A stretch of 64,000 nt of DNA from an uncultured Gammaproteobacteria bacterium (GTDB taxonomy: Bacteria > Pseudomonadota > Gammaproteobacteria > Pseudomonadales > Litorivicinaceae), in NCBI GenBank assembly GCA_913057215.1, contig CAJXNQ010000001.1, forward strand, positions 1 to 64,000, in the 5' to 3' direction. Below are positions 18,362-29,965 of the stretch, piece by piece. The notes below the pieces were generated by a model, which searched no databases, was not told where the DNA came from, and was given only the letters and a program-made list of their open reading frames with translations. The first letter of the stretch is position 1. Each line of letters opens with the position of its first letter. Both the position numbers and the translations under genes were made by a program.

Positions 18362-19269
18362 GACAGGCGTCGACCGTGCTCGATGAGAAATGAAAGCAGT
18401 GACTCTTCTGCTGGATTGCGTTCAGTGTTTGCGGTTCTGACTGCGTACCATTTGCGGGGCAGTGGTGTCCCATGGACGGGGATGTGATGGATCAGCCCCA
18501 ATCCGAGCTCGAGTTGGCAGGTGGAGTCCGACAATAACGAGACTCCCATATTGGCCATGATGGCTTGCTTGATCGCCTCGTTGCTGTCGAGCACGAGTGG
18601 CGTTTTGGGTGCCTGATGGAATAACCCGCCGAAGAACGCAGCCATCGCCAAACGGGTTCCGGATCCGACCTCGCGTGCAATCAGTTGGTGTTTAATCAAT
18701 TCACTGGGTGCGACCGGTTCATCATGTGTGGCCAGCGCGTGGTCTGGGTGACACAACATCACCAACTGGTGTGTGCCAATCACACTGGATTCGATATTCA
18801 CATCTTCTGGGGGCGTTCCCATAATGCCAAGATCAATTTCACCTTGTAGGATCGATTCCCAAATCCGATCGCGATTGGCGATGGTCATTTCAAGTGAAAT
18901 CCCCGGATATTCCCGTTGATACGCAGACAGCACACGTGGCATCACGTATTTCGCTGAACTGATGACGCCCACGCGTACTTCCCCTTGCTCAAGTTGCTCA
19001 ACCGCGCCAATTTTCTGTGGAATGCCTTCAACGAGGTGAAGAATCTTAATCGCTTGACGTGCGAGCGCTCGGCCTGCATCCGTTAACCGCACTGAGCGCG
19101 TGGTGCGAAAGACCAGTTGTGTCGCGAGTGCGTCTTCGAGATGCTTGATTTGTGAAGTCACAGTCGCTGGGCTGACCGACAGATCTTGCCCTGCTCGGGT
19201 GAAACTTTCATTTCTGACCAACGAGAGAAAGGTACGCAGCTGATTCAGAGTGACGTTTTTTAATCTCAT
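18337..19269 (-). CDS. cbbR: LysR-family regulator, CbbR-like
   Basis: LysR HTH; SSAKYVMPRVLSAYQREYPGISLEMTIANRDRIWESILQGEIDLGIMGTPPEDV effector domain; divergent from CBB genes. Confidence 0.88.
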   Translation of the reverse strand: MRLKNVTLNQLRTFLSLVRNESFTRAGQDLSVSPATVTSQIKHLEDALATQLVFRTTRSVRLTDAGRALARQAIKILHLVEGIPQKIGAVEQLEQGEVRVGVISSAKYVMPRVLSAYQREYPGISLEMTIANRDRIWESILQGEIDLGIMGTPPEDVNIESSVIGTHQLVMLCHPDHALATHDEPVAPSELIKHQLIAREVGSGTRLAMAAFFGGLFHQAPKTPLVLDSNEAIKQAIMANMGVSLLSDSTCQLELGLGLIHHIPVHGTPLPRKWYAVRTANTERNPAEESLLSFLIEHGRRLSQASSRYA

Positions 19270-19376
19270 TATTTTGTTTTCTTAAAAAGTAAATTCAATT
19301 TTTATTGTTTGTACTCGGTAATTGAGCAGGGTACAACATCTGCATACGAACATAATCATAAAACTCGGATGGATAA
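19270..19376. promoter_or_regulatory. AT-rich divergent cbbR/fbp control region
   Basis: Contains dyads TTA-AAAAG-TAA (19282-19292) and CAAT-TTTT-ATTG (19296-19307) compatible with LysR-type sites. Confidence 0.4.
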
Positions 19377-20405
<1,029 letters not shown>

Positions 20406-20416
20406 GGAGACGGCAC

Positions 20417-21298
20417 ATGTCACAGAAACATCCGATTATTTCCATTACCGGATCATCTGGTGCGGGCACATCCACCGTGCGAGATACCTTTGCGCAAATT
20501 TTCTTCCGGGAAAAAGTCAGTGCTGCCTTCATTGAGGGTGACGCGTTTCATCGATTCAATCGTGCTGAGATGAAGCAGAAGATGGCCGAAGCACAAAGCA
20601 CCGAGCCAAGAACATTCTCTCATTTCGGTGCCGAGGCCAATGAATTTGAGTTGCTTGAAGACGTCTTTAAAACCTACGCCGAAACCGGCAACGGTCGGAC
20701 GCGAACCTATGTGCATGACGATGAAGAAGCTGAGCTCTGGGGCTGTCCACCCGGGACCTTTACGGATTGGCGTCCTTTTGAAGACGACACAGACCTTTTG
20801 TTCTATGAAGGACTGCATGGGGCTGTGATGACTGAATCGGTCAATATTGCGCAACATGCCGATGTGAAGGTTGGTGTTGTCCCCGTCATCAATCTCGAGT
20901 GGATTCAGAAGTTGCATCGAGATAAAGCGAAGCGCGGATATTCAACGGAGGCGGTGACGGATACGATCCTGCGTCGGATGCATGATTATGTGCACTACAT
21001 CTGCCCACAGTTTGCGCTGACTGACATTAACTTCCAGCGCGTTCCCATTGTCGATACATCCAATCCGTTTATTGCGCGTTGGATTCCCACGCCTGATGAG
21101 TCCATGGTGGTGATTCGATTCGCCAATCCTCGAGGGATCGACTTCCCATATCTGTTATCCATGATTCACGACAGCTTTATGTCGCGACCCAATTCCATTG
21201 TCATTCCCGGCGGCAAGATGGCGTTGGCTTTACAACTCATTCTGACGCCAATCATCTGGAAGTTGGCCTCAGAGTCACGCCGTTTGAGACACAATTAA
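20417..21298 (+). CDS. cbbP: phosphoribulokinase
   Basis: ISITGSSGAGTSTVRDTFAQIFFREKVSAAFIEGDAFHRFNR; FYEGLHGAV; INLEWIQKLHRDKAKRGYSTEAVTDTILRRM. Confidence 0.96.
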   Translation: MSQKHPIISITGSSGAGTSTVRDTFAQIFFREKVSAAFIEGDAFHRFNRAEMKQKMAEAQSTEPRTFSHFGAEANEFELLEDVFKTYAETGNGRTRTYVHDDEEAELWGCPPGTFTDWRPFEDDTDLLFYEGLHGAVMTESVNIAQHADVKVGVVPVINLEWIQKLHRDKAKRGYSTEAVTDTILRRMHDYVHYICPQFALTDINFQRVPIVDTSNPFIARWIPTPDESMVVIRFANPRGIDFPYLLSMIHDSFMSRPNSIVIPGGKMALALQLILTPIIWKLASESRRLRHN

Positions 21299-21307
21299 GG
21301 AGTCGAT

Positions 21308-23281
21308 ATGACACGGACCGTTCGTCAACAAATGGCTGATGCCATTCGTTTTCTCGCCATGGATGGCGTGCAGGCTGCCAATTCAGGACATCCCGGTATG
21401 CCCATGGGGATGGCCGATGCCACCGTTGCATTGTTTGCAGATCACCTGCGCGTGGATCCCTCCTGCCCGAGTTGGCCTGATCGAGATCGCTTTATCTTGT
21501 CCGCCGGCCATGGCTCGATGTTGCATTACGCGGTGAATCATTTGTTGGGTTATGCGGACATGGATGCCGAGCAACTCAAACAATTCAGACAACTGGGCGC
21601 GCGAACGGCGGGACATCCTGAGTTTGGCCATGCCGATGGCATCGAGACCACAACCGGGCCACTGGGTCAGGGAATCACAACGGCCGTCGGCATGGCCTTG
21701 GCCGAGCGTCGGCTCGGTTCGCAATTCGGTCGCGATCTGGTTGATCATTTCACCTATGTCATCGCCGGAGATGGCTGTTTGATGGAAGGAATCAGCCATG
21801 AGGCGATTGACCTGGCTGGCCACCTGAAGTTGTCACGCTTGGTGGTACTTTGGGATGACAACGCAATTTCCATTGATGGCGACACCAGTCTTGCAACGTC
21901 GACCAATCAACTGCAACGCTTCAAAGCCTCTGGCTGGGATGTATGTCGCGTTGACGGGCATGATATCGAGGCGGTGAGTGCAGCCATTGCTGCAGCTAAA
22001 CGGACTCGGAAGCCGTCACTGATTGCATGCAAAACGACCATTGGTTTTGGTGCTCCGACATTGGCCGGCAGTCATAAAACCCATGGTGCGCCCTTGGGTG
22101 CTGAAGAGATCGAGGCGACAAGGCAGGCGCTTGGTTGGCAGGCAGGTCCCTTTGAAGTGCCAGAGGCCATTGCACAAGCATGGCGTCAACTGGCGGAGCT
22201 TGGTCAGGCGGAGCGGATGGCGTGGGAGGCGCGTTTAGAATCCAGTCCGAAGCGTGCACGCTTTGAAAAGATATTATCGGGAGAGCTTCCGAAATCTCTG
22301 GGTACACGGATGCGTCGGTTCAAAAAGCAACTGAAGCAAGAGCAACCCAAGGTAGCTTCGCGCGCCGCCTCGCAAATGGCCTTGGCGGTGATCAATGGTG
22401 CGGTTCCAGCCATGGTCGGAGGCAGCGCCGATTTGACCGGTTCGAATCTCACCAAAACCGAGGGCATGCGCTCTATCACGCCCGGTAATTACAGAGGTAA
22501 TTACGTGCATTATGGCATTCGTGAGCATGCGATGGGTGCGGTCATGAATGGCCTCGCGCTACATGGTGGTGCGATTCCATATGGCGGCACTTTTTTAGTG
22601 TTCAGTGATTACATGCGTGGTGCCATGCGTTTGTCGGCGTTGATGCAACAGCGGGTGATCTACGTGCTGACCCATGATTCGATTGGTCTGGGTGAAGACG
22701 GGCCAACACATCAACCCATCGAACACTTGGCGATGCTCCGGGCAACCCCGAATTTGCAAGTGTTTCGGCCCTGTGATGCTGTGGAGACAGCAGAAGCTTG
22801 GGAGTGCGCGCTGGAGTCCAGCTCAACCCCGTCAGTACTTGCCCTGTCACGCCAGGGTTTACCCACTGTTCGATCCGAGCGCACCAATGAAAACTTGGTT
22901 GCCAAAGGTGGGTATGTGCTGAGCACTGTTCGGGGACATCGCGATCTGACGCTCATCGCTACAGGCTCTGAAATGGCTGTTGCGATGGAAGCACGCGATG
23001 CCTTGGTCGCTGAGGGATTGGCTGTGGCGGTCGTATCACTGCCCTGTTGGGAGCGATTCGAGGCGCAGACTGCGCAGTATCGACAAGCGGTCTTGGGTGA
23101 TGCACCACGGATTGCAATTGAGGCTGCCGGTGAGTTCGGTTGGGGGCGGTACCTGCGCGTGCAAGATGTGTTTATCGGCATGCAAGGCTTCGGTGCCTCG
23201 GCTCCGGCTTCGGATCTTTATCATCACTTCGGGATTACGCCCGCGGCGATTTGCGAGACTGCGCACAAAATGATCGGCTAG
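21308..23281 (+). CDS. tkt: transketolase
   Basis: [69 protein letters not shown]. Confidence 0.97.
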   Translation: MTRTVRQQMADAIRFLAMDGVQAANSGHPGMPMGMADATVALFADHLRVDPSCPSWPDRDRFILSAGHGSMLHYAVNHLLGYADMDAEQLKQFRQLGARTAGHPEFGHADGIETTTGPLGQGITTAVGMALAERRLGSQFGRDLVDHFTYVIAGDGCLMEGISHEAIDLAGHLKLSRLVVLWDDNAISIDGDTSLATSTNQLQRFKASGWDVCRVDGHDIEAVSAAIAAAKRTRKPSLIACKTTIGFGAPTLAGSHKTHGAPLGAEEIEATRQALGWQAGPFEVPEAIAQAWRQLAELGQAERMAWEARLESSPKRARFEKILSGELPKSLGTRMRRFKKQLKQEQPKVASRAASQMALAVINGAVPAMVGGSADLTGSNLTKTEGMRSITPGNYRGNYVHYGIREHAMGAVMNGLALHGGAIPYGGTFLVFSDYMRGAMRLSALMQQRVIYVLTHDSIGLGEDGPTHQPIEHLAMLRATPNLQVFRPCDAVETAEAWECALESSSTPSVLALSRQGLPTVRSERTNENLVAKGGYVLSTVRGHRDLTLIATGSEMAVAMEARDALVAEGLAVAVVSLPCWERFEAQTAQYRQAVLGDAPRIAIEAAGEFGWGRYLRVQDVFIGMQGFGASAPASDLYHHFGITPAAICETAHKMIG

Positions 23282-23302
23282 GCCGTCAGTAAGGAGATAA
23301 CA

Positions 23303-24373
23303 ATGGCATTGATTTCACTGAGACAGTTACTCGACCACGCCGCTGAACGCGGCTATGGCGTGCCTGCATTTAACATCAATAATATGGAGCAAGGGCTTGC
23401 CATTATGAAAGCGGCATCCAAGCTTGACGCCCCTGTCATTTTGCAAGCATCTCGAGGTGCTCGAAGCTATGCCGGCGATCCCATGCTGAAAGCGATGGTG
23501 ACGGCCTTGGCCGAGATGTATCCAAAGATTCCGGTCGTACTGCATCAAGATCATGGCAATAATGAAGCCACCTGCCTGACCGCAATGCAGCACGGGTTTA
23601 CATCTGTGATGATGGATGGCTCGCTTGAGGGCGATGCGAAAACACCTGCGTCCTATGAATACAACGTCGATATCACTGCGCGCGTGACTCAGATGGCACA
23701 CGCAGTCGGTGCCTCGGTTGAAGGTGAACTCGGTGTACTCGGCAGTCTTGAGACCGGTGAAGGCGAAAAAGAAGATGGCCACGGTTTCGAGGGTCGACTG
23801 TCTGAAGAGGAACTCCTAACAGATCCCGAACAAGCGGTCGACTTTGTTTCAAAGACACGGGTTGATGCCTTGGCGATAGCCATGGGTACGAGCCATGGGG
23901 CCTATAAGTTCTCGAGGAAACCAGACGGTGAGATTTTGGCCATGCATGTGGTTGAGGCGATCAATCGGAAACTCCCCAATACGCATTTGGTGATGCATGG
24001 ATCAAGCTCGGTGCCACAAGAACTTCAAGATCTGTTCAACAGCTTCGGTGGTGAAATGCCACAAACGTATGGAGTGCCGGTCGAAGAGATTGAACGCGGC
24101 ATCCGCTGTGGTGTGCGTAAGGTCAATATCGATACCGATTGTCGACTGGCGATGACGGCTGCATTTCGTCAAATCGCATCTGAAAAGCGCTCTGAGTTCG
24201 ATCCTCGCAAATTCCTAATACCGGCGATGGATGCGATGGAACATTTAGTGGCTGATCGGTTTGAGCGGTTTGGCTGTGCTGGAAATGCATCCAAGATTCA
24301 ACCGATCCCGTTATCTGAGATGGCGGCTCGATACCTTACGGGTTCGCTTTACCAAGACTCAGAAGCGGCCTAA
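23303..24373 (+). CDS. fba: class II fructose-bisphosphate aldolase (Calvin-cycle subtype)
   Basis: [61 protein letters not shown]. Confidence 0.95.
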   Translation: MALISLRQLLDHAAERGYGVPAFNINNMEQGLAIMKAASKLDAPVILQASRGARSYAGDPMLKAMVTALAEMYPKIPVVLHQDHGNNEATCLTAMQHGFTSVMMDGSLEGDAKTPASYEYNVDITARVTQMAHAVGASVEGELGVLGSLETGEGEKEDGHGFEGRLSEEELLTDPEQAVDFVSKTRVDALAIAMGTSHGAYKFSRKPDGEILAMHVVEAINRKLPNTHLVMHGSSSVPQELQDLFNSFGGEMPQTYGVPVEEIERGIRCGVRKVNIDTDCRLAMTAAFRQIASEKRSEFDPRKFLIPAMDAMEHLVADRFERFGCAGNASKIQPIPLSEMAARYLTGSLYQDSEAA

Positions 24374-24412
24374 TCTGCGCACTGGATGCGACTGTATTGA
24401 AAAGGAACATGC

Positions 24413-25081
24413 ATGGCACAGATTAAAATTGCGCCCTCAGTGTTGGCATCGGATTTTGGCCGATTGGCCGATGAGATTCAGGCTGTAGACCGCGCGGGTT
24501 GTGACTGGATCCACCTCGATGTGATGGATGGTCATTTTGTACCAAATCTGACGTTTGGGCCGCCTGTGATTCAAGCGGTGCGAGGTGCGACTGACAAGGT
24601 GTTTGATGCGCATCTCATGGTCAGTAATCCAGACCGGCTTCTCGAGGTCTATGCCAAGGCTGGGGCGGATGTCATTACAGTACATGCTGAAGTCTGTGAT
24701 CATTTGGATCGGACCTTGGCGCAGATCCGAGACCTTGGCTGCAAGGCTGGGGTCTCACTGAATCCACATTTTTCGGAAGAGTGCCTTCGGTATGTGCTCG
24801 ATCGTATCGATCTGGTGCTGGTGATGAGCGTGAACCCAGGATTTGGTGGTCAGTCATTTATTCCGACGGTAGTCGATAAGATTGCGCGGATTCATCACAT
24901 GCTTGATGGCCGTGATGTCGAAATTGAGGTGGATGGTGGGATTACCGCAGAGACAGCGCCGGCGGTTGTTGCTGCTGGTGCGACGGTCTTGGTTGCTGGC
25001 TCTGCCGTCTTCAAAGGTGGGACCGAGAGCGCCTACCGCGCCAATATGGATGCAATTCGTCAGGCCGTTGGTGCGCTGTAA
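24413..25081 (+). CDS. rpe: ribulose-phosphate 3-epimerase
   Basis: [61 protein letters not shown]. Confidence 0.97.
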   Translation: MAQIKIAPSVLASDFGRLADEIQAVDRAGCDWIHLDVMDGHFVPNLTFGPPVIQAVRGATDKVFDAHLMVSNPDRLLEVYAKAGADVITVHAEVCDHLDRTLAQIRDLGCKAGVSLNPHFSEECLRYVLDRIDLVLVMSVNPGFGGQSFIPTVVDKIARIHHMLDGRDVEIEVDGGITAETAPAVVAAGATVLVAGSAVFKGGTESAYRANMDAIRQAVGAL

Positions 25082-25774
25082 ATGACACCCCTGAAGGACC
25101 TGGCATCGCGTTTTTCGCTTCTTTTTGATTTGGATGGCACGCTGATTGACTCAGCGCCTGATCTGCAGGCGGCGGTGAATACGGTCCTTTCGAGCCATGG
25201 ATTACGGCGTATTACCTTAGAGGAAACCAAAAGTTTCATCGGCGATGGGATGCCAAAGCTATGTGAGCGAGCATTGGACGTAACCGGTGGGGCTACCGAT
25301 TTACTTGACTCGTTTTACACAGACTTTCGTGGGCGGTATCAGGCTGCAGCGGCTGTCAAAACCAAGCCGTATCCTGCAGTCCGAGAGACACTGATCAGTG
25401 CCAAAAGCGCTGGCTTTCAAATGGGTGTCTGTACCAATAAAGCAGAACCGCTCGCCGATCTGATCTTGGATACGTTGAAGCTCCGTGTGTATTTCAGTGC
25501 AGTCATCGGTGCGGCGCCGGGTCGAGCGTTAAAGCCCGATCCAGAGCCTCTGATGCATTGCATGACTGCGCTCGATCCCAACCTGTCTCGTCAGGCTGTT
25601 TTTATTGGAGATTCGATTGCGGATGTTCGGGCGGCACGAAACGCAGAACTCCCCTGCATTTTAGTACGTGGTGGGTACACCAATGTTGCACCGGATCTTT
25701 TAGATGCAGATGTGGTCATTGACAGCTTTGATCACCTGTTTAGTGCATTAGACCAACTTGCAAAGGAACACTGA
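25082..25774 (+). CDS. gph: phosphoglycolate phosphatase (CbbZ/Gph)
   Basis: HAD motif LLFDLDGTLIDSAPDLQAAVNTVL; FIGDSIADVRAARNA. Confidence 0.9.
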   Translation: MTPLKDLASRFSLLFDLDGTLIDSAPDLQAAVNTVLSSHGLRRITLEETKSFIGDGMPKLCERALDVTGGATDLLDSFYTDFRGRYQAAAAVKTKPYPAVRETLISAKSAGFQMGVCTNKAEPLADLILDTLKLRVYFSAVIGAAPGRALKPDPEPLMHCMTALDPNLSRQAVFIGDSIADVRAARNAELPCILVRGGYTNVAPDLLDADVVIDSFDHLFSALDQLAKEH

Positions 25775-25775
25775 G

Positions 25776-26477
25776 ATGCTCAAAGCAGTCATTTTTGATG
25801 TCGACGGCACCTTGGCCGAAACTGAAGAGGTGCATCGCGCTGCCTTCAATGCAGTCTTTGAACAGGTGGGTTTGGATTGGCACTGGTCAAGCGATGTCTA
25901 TCGAGAGCTTTTAAAAGTGACCGGGGGCAAAGAGCGGCTCCGGCATTATGTCCAGGTTGAGGGGCTCGATCCACTCGAAGACGACGCGTTGGCTGGGATG
26001 CATCGGCTGAAAACTGCAATGTACGCGGAGTTACTTCCGAACACTGTGGCGTTGCGTCCGGGTGTCAGTCGATTGATTCAAGCGTGTATTGCCAACTCGA
26101 TCCAGTTGGGCATCGCCACGACTACCACCGAGGCTAATGTCGATGCCTTGGCTCAGGCCGTATCGCCTCATCTTCCATTGAGTGCATTTGACGCCGTCAT
26201 GGGAGGCACACGCGTGCCTGAGAAAAAACCGAATCCAGCGGTCTACTTGGCCGTATTGGACGCCTTGGGTGTCGGTCCTCAAGAAGCCATCGCCATTGAG
26301 GATGCAGAGGCGGGTGTCATTGCAGCGTGCGAGGCTGGAATACGGTGTATCGCCAGTCCATCGATGTATACGGTGTCGCATGATCTGACGCGTGCTGAAG
26401 TCATTATTCCGCATCTGGATGACCGGGGTGATGGTCAGCCCGTGACCCTTGAGTGGCTGGCTGGGTTTCTTTCTTAG
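25776..26477 (+). CDS. cbbY: HAD-family CbbY-like phosphatase
   Basis: AVIFDVDGTLAETEEVHRAAFNAVF; VTGGKERLRHY; KKPNPAVYLAVLDALGVGPQEAIAIEDAEAG; start ATG 25776. Confidence 0.9.
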   Translation: MLKAVIFDVDGTLAETEEVHRAAFNAVFEQVGLDWHWSSDVYRELLKVTGGKERLRHYVQVEGLDPLEDDALAGMHRLKTAMYAELLPNTVALRPGVSRLIQACIANSIQLGIATTTTEANVDALAQAVSPHLPLSAFDAVMGGTRVPEKKPNPAVYLAVLDALGVGPQEAIAIEDAEAGVIAACEAGIRCIASPSMYTVSHDLTRAEVIIPHLDDRGDGQPVTLEWLAGFLS

Positions 26478-26929
26478 ATCTGGTCGCGGATGACCCCTCG
26501 AACGATTCCGAGTACTTCGATATCTTCATTGTGAAATGTCATGGGTGCCATCTCCGCATTGGCTGGAATGAGCTTGACGCCCTCTGGATCCAAGCACAGT
26601 GTTTTCAGAGTGACTTCGCGCTGGTTGATTCGAACCACCACCTTCTCACCGTGTTCAGCCGCGTCTGTTTGTTCAATGACGACGAGATCGCCTGGTAAAA
26701 TATTGGCGTCTCGCATCGAATCACCGCGCACTCGTAATGCGTAGGTATTTTTGCGCACCATGCGCGTCGGAACGTCGATCTGTTGGTGATCACTGAACAT
26801 GTCGATGGGTTGCCCACAGGCGACCCACCCAAGAATTGGAATGGAAATCAGGCCGTCGTCAAACAGATCGCACATATCTTCTGCCAAGGGGGCAGATCGT
26901 TTGGTTTGCGGCAATAAGATGGTTACCAT
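26474..26929 (-). CDS. S24/LexA-UmuD-type self-cleaving peptidase domain protein lacking an N-terminal HTH
   Basis: IPILGWVACGQPI (Cys-Gly scissile-type bond), RVRGDSM (Ser), REVTLKTL (Lys); only about 30 residues before cleavage region; SOS box upstream. Confidence 0.85.
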   Translation of the reverse strand: MVTILLPQTKRSAPLAEDMCDLFDDGLISIPILGWVACGQPIDMFSDHQQIDVPTRMVRKNTYALRVRGDSMRDANILPGDLVVIEQTDAAEHGEKVVVRINQREVTLKTLCLDPEGVKLIPANAEMAPMTFHNEDIEVLGIVRGVIRDQI

Positions 26930-26949
26930 GGTCCACTTCCTTCAACATT

Positions 26950-26969
26950 GACTGGATAAATATACAGTA
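26950..26969. promoter_or_regulatory. LexA/SOS box
   Basis: gaCTGgataaatataCAGta: CTG-N10-CAG with AT-rich core, 21 bp upstream of the S24 gene start. Confidence 0.8.
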
Positions 26970-27013
26970 CTGTGAAAACGCTGTCGAATCTTTCTCAAGT
27001 TCCTTTGGATGCA

Positions 27014-28657
27014 ATGACTCCATACTTTGTCCCACTGGGCGGGTCTGGTGAGATTGGCATGAACTTCAATCTCTATGGCTTCCAGGGAAAGTGGCTTATC
27101 GTCGATGTTGGCATTACTTTTTCAGACGACACAACGCCACCTGGGATTGATGTCATTTGTCCGGATCTCTCAGCACTGAAGTCGGTGCGTGATGAAATCG
27201 TTGGCATTGTCATCACACATGCGCATGAGGATCATGTGGGTGCGCTGCATTATCTATGGCGGCAACTGAAAGCGCCTGTGTACTGTACGGCGTTCACAGC
27301 CTCTGTAGCCCGGCGCAAACTCGGTGAGGCAGGTCTTCTGGATCAAGTGCCATTGCACGAGGTCCTACCCGGTTGCGAGTTAGAACTTGGTCCCTTTCAG
27401 ATGGAGTGGGTGACCCTGACCCATTCGATTCCTGAACCCAACGCGCTGTGCCTCACAATGGGTGATGCGCGTGTTTTCCACACCGGTGACTGGAAATTGG
27501 ATCCGCATCCACTTGAGGGGGACCACTATGACGACCGTCGGTTGATGGAACTCGGTGAAGCCGGCATCGATTTTGTGATTGGTGATTCTACCAACGCCAC
27601 GCAAGAGGGCTGGTCAGGTTCTGAGGCTGAATGCCACAAGGCGCTCCTGGAAGTGGTTGCCAAGCAAACCCAACGGGTCGCAGTGACGTGTTTTTCATCA
27701 AATACGGCTCGGCTGGCGAGTCTGGGTGACATTGCGCACGAAACCGGCCGTCGTGTGACGGTCTTGGGCCGAAGCCTGTATAACTATTTGCAGACTGCAA
27801 AGTCGACGGGCTATTTGAGGAACTTTCCAGATCTCGTTCCTACCTCGGATTTAGATTATTTACCGCGATCAGAACAACTGATTCTCGCCACCGGCTCTCA
27901 AGGTGAACCACGTGCCGCCATGTCGAAACTTGCCAAAGGCGAGCATCCAGACTTGGTGCTTGATGCCGATGACACTGTGGTGTTCTCATCCAAGGTGATC
28001 CCGGGAAACGAGAAAAAGCTATTTCGGCTCTATGACCTCCTTTCGCAGAAAAAAGTACAGGTCGTGACGGAGGCGGATGCACCGATCCATGTGTCTGGAC
28101 ACCCGTGTCGTGATGAATTGCGTTGGATGTATCGCGCCTTGCGCCCTCAGGTTGTCGTGCCTGTACATGGTGAGGCCCGGCACATGGCTGCACATGCGGA
28201 GTTGGCGGAGTCGATGGGGATTCAAGGCGTCCGTGTGACCAACGGGGACGTCCTCGCCTTATCGATTGATTCGCCGACTGTCGTTGCGCGGGTTCAGACC
28301 GGACGTCTGGGTCTGTCAGGTTCAAGCCTGGTACCGCTGTCAGATCGTGCATTATCGGAGCGACGCGCGCTGGCTGATGGTGGTCTGTGCTCATTGACCC
28401 TGGTGCTTGATAAAAAGGCGCGGCTGGTTTCTTTGCCGCAAGTGCAGTTCGTCGGTGTACCAACCGGCGATGTGGAATCAGAAAGTGTGGTGGTCGATCT
28501 GCAAGCATTGATTGAAGAAGTCATGGCAGAGCAAAACAGTCGAATATTGCAATCCGACGATGCGCTTCGAGATGCGATTCAGCGCGAATTGGGCCATGCA
28601 CTCCGCCAATGGCTGGGTGTTAAGCCGCGTCAATTGGTGCAGATTGTTCGGATTTGA
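27014..28657 (+). CDS. rnj: ribonuclease J family metallo-beta-lactamase nuclease
   Basis: FVPLGGSGEIGMNFNLYGFQGKWLIVDVG; THAHEDHVGALHYL; FSSNTARLASL; beta-CASP organisation; alternative GTG start at 26972. Confidence 0.9.
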   Translation: MTPYFVPLGGSGEIGMNFNLYGFQGKWLIVDVGITFSDDTTPPGIDVICPDLSALKSVRDEIVGIVITHAHEDHVGALHYLWRQLKAPVYCTAFTASVARRKLGEAGLLDQVPLHEVLPGCELELGPFQMEWVTLTHSIPEPNALCLTMGDARVFHTGDWKLDPHPLEGDHYDDRRLMELGEAGIDFVIGDSTNATQEGWSGSEAECHKALLEVVAKQTQRVAVTCFSSNTARLASLGDIAHETGRRVTVLGRSLYNYLQTAKSTGYLRNFPDLVPTSDLDYLPRSEQLILATGSQGEPRAAMSKLAKGEHPDLVLDADDTVVFSSKVIPGNEKKLFRLYDLLSQKKVQVVTEADAPIHVSGHPCRDELRWMYRALRPQVVVPVHGEARHMAAHAELAESMGIQGVRVTNGDVLALSIDSPTVVARVQTGRLGLSGSSLVPLSDRALSERRALADGGLCSLTLVLDKKARLVSLPQVQFVGVPTGDVESESVVVDLQALIEEVMAEQNSRILQSDDALRDAIQRELGHALRQWLGVKPRQLVQIVRI

Positions 28658-29843
28658 GCGTGCGCGTTAACACGTAAGTCAATATCGGCTGGAAACTGAG
28701 GATGATCAGATAGAGTCCCAGTAAGGTCGGGATATTCAGCAGTCTTCCGTCTCCGTCTGTTTCCAAAAGAAAGGCCCCAGCCACGGCGCCAACACCCGTT
28801 CCAAGATGCCGAACCGTCCCTTGAAACGCCATGTGCGCGCCGCGCTCATCCGGTGTCGGAACCAAAGAGGAGGCTGTGTTCGCCAACACGTTTCGCGCTG
28901 AGTTGAAGATCATCAGTCCTGAAAAGAGCAGCAGGATCGGTGCTAGTAAAGGATTAAACCCAAACAACAAGGTGGCGATGACAGCCGCACCCGCTCCCAA
29001 GATCAGAGCTGCCGGCAAAAGTCCGAACCGATCAATCGCCAAGCCCGCTATTTGCATCGAGAACAGCGCACAGGTCCCGCCCGTTGCGTACAAAAGTCCC
29101 ATCAGTTCACGTGGGTATCCAAGATTGAATTGAAAGTACGCTGCCATATTTGGGATGAATAAAAATCCAGAGAGGGGTGTGACGAAGACAACCGCCAGTG
29201 CCAAGGCAGTTTTTCGACGACTCAAAAATTGTCGAGTGCCTGGCCATTGACCAAGGCGGCGCGTTTGCAAATGTTTTGGAATTCCCCACCAAGCGAATAG
29301 GGACACAACCAATGCAAGGATCCCCAGTGCCTCAAAAGGAAGTGTCCAGTCCCCAAGCCGCGCCAGTTCCAATCCAAAAGGCACGCCGACGACTGCTGAT
29401 ACAGAAAAAGCGCCCGATGCGATTCCGTTGGCTCGCCCACGCTTGGCAGCAGGGATTGCATCTGCCAGCACTGTGAGCGCCAGACTCGTGGCTGGCCCCC
29501 CAAATAGACCCGCCAGTGAACGGCCCAAAAGCAGACCGTTGAGCCCAAATGTTTGCCCAAGTGTTGGCGTAATCAAAGCAGTCATGCCGAGCCCGATCAG
29601 GCACCCGACAAGCAACTCGCGTCGTGGTAGCCGATCCATGTATCGCGCGGTCGCAAATGTGATCGTCGCAGCAGCGCTCACATAGGCCGCGGTGATGACT
29701 CCGAGTGACCCAACGGGGATATTGAGAGCGATGGCGAAGTCGGGCCCGAGTGGCATCACCATCATGAAATCAACGATGTTGACGAACTGAATCAACAACA
29801 CCACGAGAGCCATCTGTAGCTCAAACCGGGTCAGTCCGAACAT
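28620..29843 (-). CDS. MFS transporter
   Basis: DFMMVMPLGPDFAIALNIP; ARYMDRLPRRELLVGCLIGLG MFS loop; about 12 TM. Confidence 0.87.
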   Translation of the reverse strand: MFGLTRFELQMALVVLLIQFVNIVDFMMVMPLGPDFAIALNIPVGSLGVITAAYVSAAATITFATARYMDRLPRRELLVGCLIGLGMTALITPTLGQTFGLNGLLLGRSLAGLFGGPATSLALTVLADAIPAAKRGRANGIASGAFSVSAVVGVPFGLELARLGDWTLPFEALGILALVVSLFAWWGIPKHLQTRRLGQWPGTRQFLSRRKTALALAVVFVTPLSGFLFIPNMAAYFQFNLGYPRELMGLLYATGGTCALFSMQIAGLAIDRFGLLPAALILGAGAAVIATLLFGFNPLLAPILLLFSGLMIFNSARNVLANTASSLVPTPDERGAHMAFQGTVRHLGTGVGAVAGAFLLETDGDGRLLNIPTLLGLYLIILSFQPILTYVLTRTLKSEQSAPIDAA

Positions 29844-29965
29844 ACGGCCCTCAAATTTTGGAAACTCTTTTCAAACTGCATCGCTTTGCTACACTAAAGT
29901 GGTAAGAACGGGTAAACATGGTACGATATTGCCATCAAAAATATGTGCATTGATGCAAACGAGGC

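Noticed and set aside
27840-28508. 222-aa antisense ORF opposite rnj
   Set aside because: Shadow ORF, no domain, opposite conserved coding sequence
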